Source: Ooceraea biroi
Taxonomy: Eukaryota > Arthropoda > Insecta > Hymenoptera > Formicidae
Reading direction: 5' to 3'
DNA length: 64,000 nt
NCBI RefSeq assembly: GCF_003672135.1
Contig: NC_039506.1
Coordinates: 17,298,001-17,362,000 of the forward strand
Part shown: in pieces, positions 23,669-36,761 of the stretch
How positions within the stretch are numbered: position 1 is the stretch's first letter
Layout of the letters: the number at the start of each line of letters is the position of its first letter
Notes under the pieces: model-generated
What the model was told of the DNA's origin: nothing
What the model saw: the letters and a program-made list of their open reading frames with translations, nothing else
Database searches by the model: none
Position numbers and translations under genes: made by a program

Positions 23669-26600
23669 TATTTCATTGACAAGGTAATAGTAGGTAACGA
23701 TAAAATTTAATAAATGCACGTGTCCTAAACTCCATGTGACAATCGTCAGCGTATTTTAAAGATACGACACATTATCCTGCCTCTCTCTCTCTCTCTTTCT
23801 TTTTCTCTCACGCAAAAGAAGCCGTCGGTTGCAAATTTCGACGCGAGGAACCACACACGAGAGATGAATTAAAAAATAAAAAAAAGAGAACGTGTGAAGA
23901 AGGGAACTAATCGAATCGGCACAAAGAGAACTAGACATTTATCACATCGATTTAACTAATGAACCACACGCGAACGAAGACAGAACAGTTTACAACACGG
24001 GTTCTCTCTAAAACATATAATACTAATAATAATATAATAGTAATAATATTAATAAAAATTAATAATTACGTTAATAATAACATACAATATATAACATAAT
24101 ATAATAATAATAGTAATAATAGCGATGTACTAACATTTTCTAGCGATAGCGGTAGCAGTAGGTGTAATAGTATAGGAGTGATGGTAGTGTCGGCACTACG
24201 CTACGTGTAAAGTAGTTGCGGCTAAAGCCTGCGTGATTGTATGCATCTAAAGGCGTGAGAGGAGGAAATTCAAGTAACAAAAATAAGGATGGAGTTACAT
24301 GTCGACTTAAATTTAACGTGACCTACGTCCCGGCGGACTGCAATTAATTTTCATAAATCGGCGACTCAATCTATGTGAATAGTAACTAATGAACCGTAGT
24401 TTGTATACCATTTTGCGTGCGTGTGCCTCTGTATCTGCGCGCGTGTGCATGCACGTGTATACGTTGACCTACTTAACTTCAGGACGAGTGCAGCTCGAAT
24501 GTGGGGCCGCGTCAACTAAACGTAAATGGCTACGCTTAATAGATTAATTAATTAGACAGTAACTAATCGTAAGAAAAAAATCCCTATCTTGCTTCATCGT
24601 TTTTAAACCAATTCTGACTAGCAAACGTAACACGACGAGCTCGCTCGCCGAACGCCGCGTTTCCGCCACGCTCGCTTTTCTCTCAGCCCGAGTCTTCCTC
24701 TCGTCGTCCTCCTCATCGATTACCGTTTTATTTTGCTCATTAAATAGGAACTCTCTCATAGCGAGACCGAAGATAATTGTCACGTAATAAGCGTGGTCTT
24801 TTAATAGTAATTCCGCGGCTCGGCGAACGAAAACGTTGCGAAGAGACGATATTGAAGAGTACGTATGTAATCGTGGAAGAAATAAAAATTCAATCCGCGC
24901 GATTCGTCGATTCGGACGAGTTTGATTTCCCGCGACAACGTTGGATACGTAAAATATGAGATCGAAATTAATCCTCGTACTCTTCGCCTTCTGAACGAGG
25001 AAAGTGCACTGGTATACGTAAAAAAAGGGGCGGGACAAGGAGGAACGTAAAATTTTAATAACACCTACGCAATGCACGCACGATCCGCGTGCGCAATGTG
25101 CAAATATATATAAAAAAAAAAGAAAACAAAAGATCAAGAAAGCGAGAGTCGAACTCGATACATCTAAACGTAAAGGAAAACGCGTGTAAAGCTCAATTAA
25201 AAGTCATCAAGTCATTTCCGCCTTTCTCAGTCGTGCAATACCACGCGCATAACTAAAAAGAAAAATAACAAACAAATAATGAAAAACCAATCTTGCACGA
25301 TCGTTAACAACAATAAAATTTCGATGCCTAATTGTTCAATAATAATTACAATAATAATAGAACAAGGAAAGACTCTAATTTCTCCGTAACGCGAGGGGGA
25401 TATATCGTGTGTTTCTTTTCTACTTTAGTACACATAAATATTTTATCTGCTAAGTAACATACATAATATTTAACCAGCGTAATTATATGTACGTGTGTTT
25501 CGTGTATACGTGTATAGTCAAACAAAGGAGCCATAAAAATGGTAAAGAAAGAAAGGAGAATCTCGAAACGTGGCTTCTCTTGCCTTACTACCGCTTCTCG
25601 TCGATTCACTTAAGAATTATTAAACGTTTATAACATATTATGGCTTCGACGATCCGAGCGAACTTCCAATCGAGGCATTGCTTGCTAGATCTTTCTCTTT
25701 CTCTCTCCCTCTCTCTTTCTCCCTTCCCTTTCGTTTCTCTGTAAAATACGCCTCCAATTGCCCTGTGGCAATCAACATAATAATATTAATGATAATTAGT
25801 AACTAATGATAATCATAATAATAGTAGGTTAACCGCGGTATCGAAAGGCTGGGGCTCGCTTGACGGGTTCTCGACGTTTCCGATTTTCCTTTTTATCCCA
25901 CTCGCCAAAACCTTTCGCGTATCTCGCGCCGATCGAGAACCGATTTTCTAGTTCGAAATGTACGTGCGAGATCCCGCCCCGCAGCCTCGCCGGAAAAGCG
26001 TGAGGGTGGATATGCATTGCATCTATATGCAAAAGGAAAAACTCGACGGAACAACAATCGAAGCTTCATGAAAGATCCATTCGCACCGTACATTCATCTT
26101 TTTTTGCTTTTTGAAAATTTGTCATTTTTGCTTATACAAGGATCGGCCCGGATCCTGGCCGGCGGTTTGACACAACGAAAAGAGGCTACGTTTTGTCAGC
26201 AACGCGGATATTTCCTCGTGTACGGTCCCGCCACCCCGCCGATTCCACAGATTGCGTTTGCCAGCACCTTATCTTTTCTTTCTTGTTTTTTTTATTTTCT
26301 TACTATTTTTATTCGCCAATTTCCTCTGCTTCTCTCCTTATCTCATCTTTGCGCGCCGAGTGGAACGCGCGCTCGCGCAATCCCATGAAAGGTATTTTCC
26401 TCTCGAGCCTCCTCTTTCTCTTTCTCTCTCCTCTCTGTGTCTCTTTCCATTTTTCCACCCCTTCCCTTCTCCTCACATTAAATAATTAAATAAGTACCGA
26501 TTTCGCCTGTCCGAGTTGACACCCGTCTCGGCTTTGTACCCTCTTTTGACTAGAATTGAATTTCGAACGGAGAATCGCTCCCTCTCTGTCGCGATCTCTT

Positions 26601-29600
26601 CGGAGGCTCGAGCTCGTTTCTCTCTTTTTTTTCCTTTCTTTTTTTCCGTCGAACGATGCTGGCCGGCGGGACCGGAAGTGCGTCGGTGTGTTTGCCCAAA
26701 AGGGGACTTCGACCAAACTCAATCGATACCATTAAACCTGCACGCGCATCCTCGTCGCGCTCCTCGGTGCGAAACTCACGATGCGGATGAGCTGCACTCT
26801 TTCATAAATCGCCCTCGTCGCAACGAGGCTGCGCGTCGAAAATTAACGATAACTTGCGCTGTATTACTCGGTAACTAACTGTACGTAAAAGTCTGAAATC
26901 TGTAACTTAACGTTCGCTATTTTCGGAGTCCAGGTCAAGCGCGCTCCGTTCCGTTGTCCAGAAACTGCATCCAGTCGGATGAGACTTTTGTAATATTTTT
27001 GAGAATTTCGTAGAACATTTTTCCGCAGATGTGAAAAAGAGTCTCACGATTTTCAAATATTTTCTTCTTTTTCGAGGGAAAGCAGGATTGCCAAATATCT
27101 CAATTTCGCGTAAGGAACGGCGCGCAGTCGCCGCTGGACTCGCAACCAAGTTGATCGCGAACGGACGTGAAACAACACTGTATGGGGGGGGGGGATGAGT
27201 GGTTGAGGGCGGTGGGTATGAGGGGGATGCTTTGTTCCTGCGGGAGCGTGATGAGGTGAACTGGTTCGCCGGTGGGGACGGGTGGTAGGGTATTTTGTAT
27301 TGTGTAGAAAAACAACGCTGTAAGTGAAGTAACTCAACGTTGCACTTGAAAGACCAATAAAGTAATGGGGTGCGGGACACCTGAACACGCGTTGCCTGAA
27401 CGATCTCGGTCTGCTGATGCGAACCTGAAACCGAACGGCTGACACTATCCGACGTCGGGAAAACCAGACGGGCTTTTCCGAGTTGTCGGACCTGCAGGCC
27501 GTCTCTCCTTTTTCTCTGTTCGCTTTCTCTGCGAACTCTCCGCGGCGAGTAAATTTCGACTCTCGAAATTCTGGAATCCTGGCGCGCGTGTTCAGGTACC
27601 CTCCGATCCGCGTCCGAGTCCCAAAGTCCTTGCTCGCTGAGTTCCGTAGTGAGTGCCTCCGCGATTTATTTATTGGATAGATGCGGTGCGCGCGGTACGC
27701 GCGGCGCTACCGCTTGGCCCTTACTTATGTACTGGAATACGTGTAATTAATAATTATGCATGTGTGTATGCGGTACGGTTAACTGTTAATTAAGTCATCT
27801 TGAATGATTACTGTAATTAATTAATCGTTATCAGTTAGTTAAATATGGCTCCACCGTGCAATCGTCTACCTGTCTCTCTACTTCCTTTCTCTTTTGCCAT
27901 CTCTCTTCGCTTTTCGCGCTTTATCAGCCTCCTACAGCTCGCTTACTCGCGCCTATCAGAGTATACAACGTACACGTTGGCTAAACTACAGACACTTAGT
28001 ACACTTATTATCATATTTATTCATTAAATGTCGATTGAATCGCGGGAGGAGGAGGAGGAGTTGCGAGTGACCGGTTTGGTTGAAGGGTTTTTTTGAATTT
28101 TGTTTTCAGGATGCTTTCTCTCGATAATTCGATCGAATTTCTTTCTATGCCAGTCACTCAGAGCCGAAAAAATTGGGGAAGGTCAGGGGAGAAACTCTTG
28201 CGAAACGGTGGATCGAATGGAAGTCCGGTAGGGGTAGGAAGTTGCGCACGAAATGAATCCGGTATACTTCCGGTCGTGCCACTAACCGATTAGGTAGGTG
28301 GTGTACGACGAGATTCTGCAGACACTGAAAAAGACCACGTGCTTCCCGTATACTTACTTATTTAACTGTTTAACTGCGGTACACTGTGATTACTGTTCTA
28401 CCATAGCACTACTAATTGTGAGTTATACTTGAAAACTGTCTGTTTACTGTAACGGAAAACCCTGACGAAGGCACCCACTCAGCGGACTATGTACTAATTC
28501 ATCTCGTTTTCATGTTTCGTCTGCTTCTTTTCTCTTTTGATTGTCGCAAGTTAATCCGCCTTTCAATTTCGCCATTATTTCCGATCACTGATTTTATTAA
28601 ACGTCGAATAACGGACTCGGCCTTTCACCTCGGACACGCATGCGGGGGGTTGCTCAGGTTCGGGTCGAAAGAAACACATTCTCCTGAACGGAAGTATGAA
28701 GAATATTTTGAAAAGAGTATCGCCTCGTCACAGAGATCACGCGGCACAATCGAGTCGATCGAATTGATCGATCGGTCGGTCGTTGTCCGCATAATCTGTT
28801 CGCGACGAAGCAGCGCGATGGGTCCGCACGCTCGTCGTTGTCGACCGTTATCAATTGTCGGTGTGGATTATTGGGAGTTGGATCATGGCAGTCGCTACTT
28901 CTTCACGACTTCGATCGATCATAAGGTTTAGAGTCTCTGGATTATCTCCGTTCCCGGTGTTTCCCTGTTTCTCACTCTTTTCCTTTCTCACCCGCTTGGT
29001 AGCCAGGATATACGTCCACACCCTCGCTTCGCATTCTCAGCTGAATGCATCTGATTCTCACATCCTTTGTTGGTATCAGGTGCCATCCTGTCAGCAAGAG
29101 ACAGGAAGAATCGGAGTCACGCGTGGCGTTGAAAACGCAGCGCGGGTGTAGACAAGAGAGTGAAATTTTGCTTGCCGAAGGGCGCGTTCAGATCGCCGAA
29201 TTCCGAATCGGATTGTCCCGGCTACCTCGATCGTTTCGATCTGCCAGAAGCCATGTAATTTTGCCAGTCTACCGAAGGTTCGCGGTCGTTGAAGTCTCCG
29301 TCTCTCCATGCGTTTCCCCGTCGACTCGCCGCCGTCGTCTCTCTCGAAGTTCACTCTCTGGGGCCAGAACGAGCGCGTGATGTGAATCAGGTCGACCCGC
29401 CGAACGCCGGAACCCACCGCCTTAACAACTATGGCTCTTTCATTTATATAGTGGACATTGAAACAACTTATTCCGGTTTTTAATCACGGAGGCTCGGTCA
29501 GGGTCACCGCGTGAAGACGCGAATGCCGCCGAGGCGCTCGCACTGCTAGACTGTCGGTTTTATCATATGCTGCGCACTTACGATACACACTGTCACGAAT

Positions 29601-32600
29601 AATATGCGCATACGTCGTCGTGCCGTTGCCCCTTGGGTATCGCTGCACCTTGCGCTTATCTTTGCACCATGGCGCGGCGACGAGTGGGCGAGCACGTGCG
29701 ATCGTACGTCATATGTATTCGTCGTGAGATTATTTCATTAAAAAATTAAAACCCGATCAAAAACAAACCACGGTTTTTGCTTGTAAAGCCGCACTCGAAC
29801 AACGGCCCTTATGCAATTGCCGCTGCCACATTCCTCTTGGTTGTGTGTGTTCATGTGATTATTACACCTTTCTGATTGAGTCTCGTGGAACAGGGGTCTC
29901 CTGGTGGCGATCAGAGGTGCCCTCCTCTCTTTCTCTTGATCGAAGGGTCACGAATTTCGTCTCAAACTTGGCTCGTCACTTTATCTTTGTCGTCCACTCC
30001 TCTTTGTGCGAAATCTCTCTCTTCTCCTTTCGCACTGCACTTTTTCGTTGACGAAATTCTCTGGCACCTTGCCACCTGTCGGGATATAGCCCGACGAAGA
30101 AGCCGCCCACACGTCACATCCGGGTACTCTCGTGTCAAGTCCGGGACGCGTTTCGAGCGTGCATTCTCGCGCGTGTACTCACGCGGGCGTGCACGCAGCC
30201 GTTCATCATCGGTATTGCATCCAAACGTATGCCAAAGGCCGCGAAATTTTGCTGCATTTATACGTTATACGATAGTACTACGAGCACAAACGCGTGTGCT
30301 GTTATGTCATCCACGAAATTTACCTTTCTTTCCAAAGTACCGCGAAGAACCGATCAACGCTTTTTCGAGGGCGTCCGAGACGACGCGTCTCCGTCTGGAA
30401 AGCGGGCCTTCCCTTCTCCATCCAGGCCATCCACGGCTTTTCCGAGGCGGATCGGCGTTATCTCAGCGCAAAAATATAATATTATCACGGGGCCGAATCG
30501 TAGCTTTTTAAAAATCCTTTTTTAGGCAATTTACAAAATCAATTGGCTTTACATATCCGTAGCGTGTGTGGTTAAGTGTAGATAAGTGTGCTTCAAGTGT
30601 ATCAGAAGTGTAACATTGTATTGTAACTTGTAATCTGTATGTGAGCACGCGTGCTCGTGTATTGAGAAGCGTTTGAGCGCGCGGGGTTGCACGCTCTGAA
30701 CCAGGGCAACTTTTCAGATTGTGTAACATTGGGACGCATCCCCGCGTCGCGACGCGGGGTGCGCGCCATTCTTGTGGCGTATTTTCCTGTTTGCGTTGGT
30801 TTCTGTCACTGTTGTGCATTGTACTTGTTCCTTGGCGAGGATACCAATTCTACCGCGGCCGCGCGCGCCTCAGACGTGCGCGGAACCGCGGATTTTGCGT
30901 TTTATTCGTGAAGGTCGAGTCGTATTTGTAAGTGTGTATGCGCTGGGAGTATGCACCAGCGCATCCGGGCTATGGCACTTTTTAGATTATTTAAACATTT
31001 AGCAAATTTACATGAAAGAGATTAAGATTATGGATAGGGCCGATTTTGCAGGCGACGTCGCGCTGTGGATTTTCCCCTTTTTATACATATACATATACCT
31101 TTGCGTATATATATGTATATACGTGTCATCATACTGTGGACCCCTTCTCGACTAAGCCTTTAGTCGCATCTCCACGAGCCACGGGGCTACGGTCGGGTAC
31201 GCATCTTCGGGTCGTCCGTGACGCCTCGGGGGGGCCTCCCTTCCTGGATTCTTCCGTCGTTAGGCGTGAACCTCTGTCTCTCTGCATCTCGTCGCTGCCG
31301 GACCGCCATCGCCATTTTCGTGTTTGCGCGGCTCGCTGCCTCTTTCGCGACGAAAACGGACGACCCAATCGCTCGCGGTCTTTCTCTCTCTCTCTCTCTC
31401 GCGGTCTCTCTTTCGCGCTGCACGCGCACATTTTCTCCGTTAACTGCTCTTTGACCGCGAGCACGTTTCTTTGCGTCGCGAAACTCGCGGACGCCCTTTG
31501 TGAGCGTGTGCCCCGCCGTCTCCACCCTTTCGTCGTCGTCGTCGTGGGGCCCGAAAATCTCACGCGGGCGCGTTTGCGCCACCGGCCCCCTTACGAGTTA
31601 CGGGCATATGTAAATCAATATATTTGTAAATTATTTTTTTGTGCTTTTTCCGCGGGTGCAACCCGCATTTTTTTATATTATTACTTTTTCTTTATCTTTA
31701 TCCTCGCTTACTTCTCGCTTGATTACAGAACATACACTACTAGATCTATTGTTTAACGCGCTTGTGTGTGTGTGCTTTCTTTTGCATTACCTTTTGTTTT
31801 TAAATTTAAAATTATGGTACACGTTCGCGGGGCACGGGCCGGCGCCTCGGGAATTCTTCCTTTACGCGTGAGGTACGTGTTTTAATGGATCGCGGGACGA
31901 TTCCGAACCGTCCCGTCGATCATTACTAGTCGCTTTACTAGTTAAAAAAGCAACCCTCGGCGCACGGCAGGATGCACCGGTCGAAAACAGTCGTCTGTCA
32001 ATCGTTTCATGATCGCGATCATCATGAAGGATCTCGACGTGGTAGTGGTGGTAGTGTTTTGTATTGTTGTTGTTGCTGTTTTATTAAAATTTTTGTGATG
32101 GTATAGTGAGATGATGGTAAATAGTAACGCTGATCACTTTTTCCATCCTTCCGTTTCCTTTTCCGCTCACTTTCGCGCTTTTACTACCGTTTCGTGCACC
32201 GTTCTCCATACCTCCCGACGCTCTCGATTAAAGACCGCGAAATAAAATTTTCATCTTTGAGAAACCGTTATTAGCAAATTTCAACGACAATTCCGTCGCT
32301 TCGCGCGACACGTGCTAACAGTTTTGCCTAACTAAGCTTTGCTCATTCGTTCCAGATCGTTCATCCGCTTCAAACTCACAGACATCAACTGACGATATTC
32401 TAAAGATTTATCAATTTTGCATTCCTGCTCTCTTCCAAACTTTCTCCGAGCTCTCTCATTCAAAATTTCGTGTAGCACGTTCGCACCTTTCACACAACAC
32501 TCGAAACTTTCGCCTGATACTGACTGATACCCTTTGTATCCTCCGAAAAAAAGGCGCGATCGTTTATTAACGAAAATTTCCCGAAAAGTCGGTCTCTATG

Positions 32601-35600
32601 ATGTTGCATGGGCGCCGAAATGTACGAAGATTGTTTTAGATATTACGTGTTGCTAGCTCGTAGCTGTACAATCCATCGCAATGCTGTGTGAGTGTGTCTG
32701 TGTGTATCAGTGTGTCAGAGTATTGGTGTCGAGAAAAAAAAAATTTCCCGATCGGTGATGTCCAAGAGACAGCGAACGCTCCCGCGCGCAACCCACCCTC
32801 AGTGATGTAAAATTCACCCTTCATTGTCAGTGTGGGGCGGCAGCGAGTTCGGGAGAGCGCGAAAGCGTTCGCCGATCATCGGGGACACGCACCGACAACG
32901 AACAGAAACTCTGGTTCGATAAGAAACGATTATCGTTGGTTGCATGAACGAGGTGTATGCACTCGCCCAGCTTTAGGTATTTACATAGAAACTAACCCTA
33001 TTTCGCATTATGTACGTTCGTTTAAGTTTACCAGTAAATTCTCAGTTTATGCTTGTGATATCAAGGTGTATTTACATACTACTTAATCCGAGGAAAAAAC
33101 GCCCTGTAACGCAAAAACTTTAATAATAACGATCAATGAATCGACCCGCGGTTGCGATCGCCGGAACTCGAGGAGGCCCGTCCGTTTTTGCTCGCGAGAA
33201 CACGGTAGACCAACGTAAAAAAATTTTCCAAATTTTCCGAATTCTGACTCTGCGCGACGATCGATCCCAATGACGACGAGAACGTTTCCCCAGAAAGTCG
33301 CGAATTTTTGACAATTTTTCGAAACGAGACATACTATAACGGGCATGTCCGTCGAGTTCCGATCGCGAAGCGAATGCGATCGTTAAATGTAGCTTTGACG
33401 ATGAATCCTTTAGCGATCTTTTCTTCTCTCGTCCCAGATGGTCAAAAAGCCTGGCTACTCGGCGGCTTCTCAGCGCGTGTCTTTTACGTTCAACGAAGAT
33501 GACGACGTTAGGCTTTACTTTCGTAATTGGCGAACAAAGGGACATGAAAGGGAGATGTCGCGGAGACATGTCGCGAAAGCGAATGCACAATTTCCTCTGG
33601 AAAATTTTCGCAGCTCGAAAAGTACGATTGCCAAACGTAGCGAGAGAAAAGACTTTTACCGATTATTTCGTAGGCGAAATTTTATTTGACCGAATTTAGA
33701 AGATTTTGGAAACAAGATAATGCACAGAGCGGGATGGAAAGTAAGGATCGAAGGAACCGAGATATTGTTTGGAAAAATAAACCGGTCAGGAACGAAAAGT
33801 CCCGTCGAGAGTCTCCGAAAAGAAATAACAGTAACGTGATCGATCGACGTTAATGTCCAGGAGTGAACAAATTCAGCACGCTACCATTCAATTCCGCACT
33901 CAATCCGCGATTGCAGTCGAAGAAATGAAGAAATCGAATTGTGTCATAGGTGAATGCACGTCGAATCTTTTCGATATGTTTCGGCCGGTATTCCGGGGTG
34001 CTCGTTTTCCTCTCGTTTTTCCGTTACTCAAACTTTGTCGATTTCGATTTTGTCCTTTGGGAGATCCAAGCATTTCCGTTCTCCAATGTCTAGAAATGAT
34101 TTTTTCCAATCGAACCAACGTCAAACTCTCGTTTTCTCTGCGATGCATTCACAGTCAGCGTCTCGTTTCATCTCGTCTAAGTCTCATCGAAAGATAAACT
34201 CCATCGAAAGTACGGACGAAGGCGAAGGGGAGTTCAGTCGGGTGAGGTCAGGATTGATGGGGCATCGCGAAAAAGGAATGCTTTTAGGAGGGCAAGGGCT
34301 GACTCGAGTCTCAAAAAGTTCGCTCCACGATCAAACCTATGGACTTTAATCTCGTGTTTTTCCTCTCCCTCGTCATCCTCATCTTCGTATCTTTGTTTTT
34401 TTTATTTACGTTTTTGTTCATCCACCTTCTTTATTCCTATTCGTCTTCTTCTTATTCTTCTTCATCCTAAGTATTGCGAGAACGTAACGGTATATTGCAA
34501 GTAAAAGTTCAAAACGACGCAAGAGTTTTACGCGTTTCAGATTATATTACCCGGAAATAAAAAAATATTTCGCTTATAACGATCACAGGACCTCAGATTA
34601 CCTGAAGCACGCCACTCTAAAATCTCACTCTCGTTCTTCGCATTCGCTCCTCCTTGATGCTCACGAAGCATTCACATTTACTCGATCTGGCCATTCGCAC
34701 GATGGCGCGCCCGCGCATCTACGCCGATCCCGAGGTCGTGCATTCGTAAAAAATCACTCTTTCGTACGTTTTCTTTCTCTCCCTCTCTTGCTCTCCCGCG
34801 CTTTCGCACACTGATTTCCTCTTCGTTCGTTCTCTCGTCCCGTGCTGTCACATTCTCTCGTCGACAGTGCTCGTGATCGCGTAAAACGGGGGCGCGCGCT
34901 CCGCATTCGCTCGTATTTCCCTTTCGCCTAACTATCCTAGTCTCATAGACCCTATATTCATTATTTATAATATTTATATATATAATATATATAATATTTA
35001 GCATTTAGTTTTTTTATTTCTCTCTTCTCCGTCGTCGCGTGCTTTGCTCACGAAAAATGCTCGCTCTTTCACGCTTGCCGCATTTTTCCTTTTCTCGGCG
35101 TAAACGCGCAAGTGTGAATGGGTTTCGCACGTTCTTTTTGTCTCTGTCATACTCTTCATACTCTGTATGTATATATAATATATATAATATAACTGTTTGT
35201 AATAACTATATTTTGTTTGTTCGCTTATGAGCTAATAGTTTTCGTGCTACCGACGAGCACAAGTTGCGCGCATTATATTTTCACCTTATAAGTGTGCTGC
35301 TGATGAGTCTTATATGTGTGGATCATATTGTACACGTGTGTATGTGTATCTCTGTACGTATTTGTATGTGTATGTATGCATGTGCATGCCTGCGTGTGTG
35401 TCTGCTGCATACGTATCTGTCCCGACGCAGTTACGTCCGACGTTCGTTTCTCGTGCGCGAAATGTCAACGTCGTTTTGTCGTCGTTCGCGCGAAACGTTG
35501 ATCGCAGGTGAGAGAACGTCCAGTTCGGATTGGGTTGCGTCCGTCTGTCACACACACGGGGAAGGGGATTTCGGTACGTATATAATTAACAACCGTGTAA

Positions 35601-36515
35601 CGGGGCGATACGACTCCACGCCGTATGGTGGATCGTTCGCCGCAACCGCGCGACGCGTACATTCTTGATGAGCCTGCGTACGTGGGTGTGTGGTGTGATT
35701 CGCCTTAAGCATTACGGGAGCTTTTTAATATTAGAGGGCTTGAGTTTTGAGGGGAGTGAAACCTCTCTAAACGCGGTTCGATAGAGACACGTCTGTCTAT
35801 GTATGTATAATATTTATATATAGTTTAGGTTTGTTGAGCCAGGGCTACAGGACGGTCGAGGATCATCCGTTGAATCCTCGGTACCGTCGCGCGCCGCACT
35901 AGAAGGCTCTTGTACTAAAAGATCATAGTACCTCGGGGGCTGCACCCTGGCGCCCGTCCCGAGGACGAGACATCCGGGATGGCTTATTGTTTTTAGCAGC
36001 TTCTCGTTATTATGGCACGTATCGGGAGTCGAGGCGGTGGCAGGGCAGTGACGACGTGTCCTGAGGAACCTGAGCAGTCAAGCTGTTCCGAACGGGAGCA
36101 CCATTCGGCGGATCCTTGATCCAGGACCGGTGTAGGAACAACGACGCGAAAAATCGCGGGAGACGATCGTCGCCACTGCGATTCCTCCGCCTCGAGCCGT
36201 GCAACGGATCGCTATACATGTACGTATTCTCACTCTCCTCCCGTCGTCCGGCACGGTACCATCCGGAGAGTTCGTCGACCGGGAGAATGGATCTCCCGGC
36301 CGCTCCCGGCTGGTCCGGCGATCGTCGGTTCTATCCGCATAGGAAGACACCGATATTCTCTCCCTCCTGTCAAGTCCTTCTGTTTTGTCGACATTTTCGT
36401 ACTGCTGAGACAATGAGCGAAATTCTAGTGACCGCACTTGGGCGTTAGAGGCGAGTCACGCCAGCGAGATAGCGACGATTCGTCGGCGCTATCAGCGACA
36501 GACGTGTCATCGCTC

Positions 36516-36742
36516 TTACACGTTTTCGGAGTTACCGATCATCTCGTCGGCTTTCCTCTTGATGCCACGGTCTTCAGGCTGCTGCTGCTGCTGATGACCG
36601 ATGGAAGACGTACCCTGCTGCTGCTGTTGTTGCTGCGAATCGTGTAACGGCGGCGAGCGCTCCACCGACGATTGCGATTGCTGGTTCATGCGCTCGTTCT
36701 GCTGCAGGGTCGTCTGATCCGGCGCCCAAGGGGTCCACTCGT
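36516..36742 (-). CDS. Possible alternative 3' coding exon of the zinc-finger gene
   Basis: The zinc-finger reading frame continues past two TGA codons (36762-36764 and 36744-36746). It then stays open for 74 codons: a Gln-rich stretch with QQQQQQQ and QQQQQ runs, the basic segment RGIKRKADEM, and TAA at 36516. A CTACTGAG acceptor ends at 36743 and leaves phase 1, exactly what splicing from 37027 (or an internal donor in the 36762-36892 exon) would need. Composition matches the rest of the tail. Whether it is used, by splicing or readthrough, is inference. Confidence 0.4.
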
Positions 36743-36761
36743 CTCAGTAGTAACTGAATTT

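Larger units (their letters stand above)
17511..36424. other. 19 kb without a recognisable protein gene (AMT 5' flank, probable zinc-finger 3' UTR and flank)
   Basis: I read the open frames on both strands and found only short, low-complexity or compositionally random ones. No domain and no chain of plausible exons was found. The right part (about 28-36.4 kb) is a candidate for the long 3' UTR of the - strand zinc-finger gene, because insect transcription-factor genes often have very long ones. I could not choose a poly(A) site among many hexamers. The + strand is notably pyrimidine-rich with many CT runs, and AAT, TA and G runs are scattered through it. Confidence 0.5.

Noticed and set aside
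31046..31756. 236-codon + strand open frame
   Set aside because: Pyrimidine-rich low-complexity translation, no homologous domain, overlapping equally long frames on both strands.
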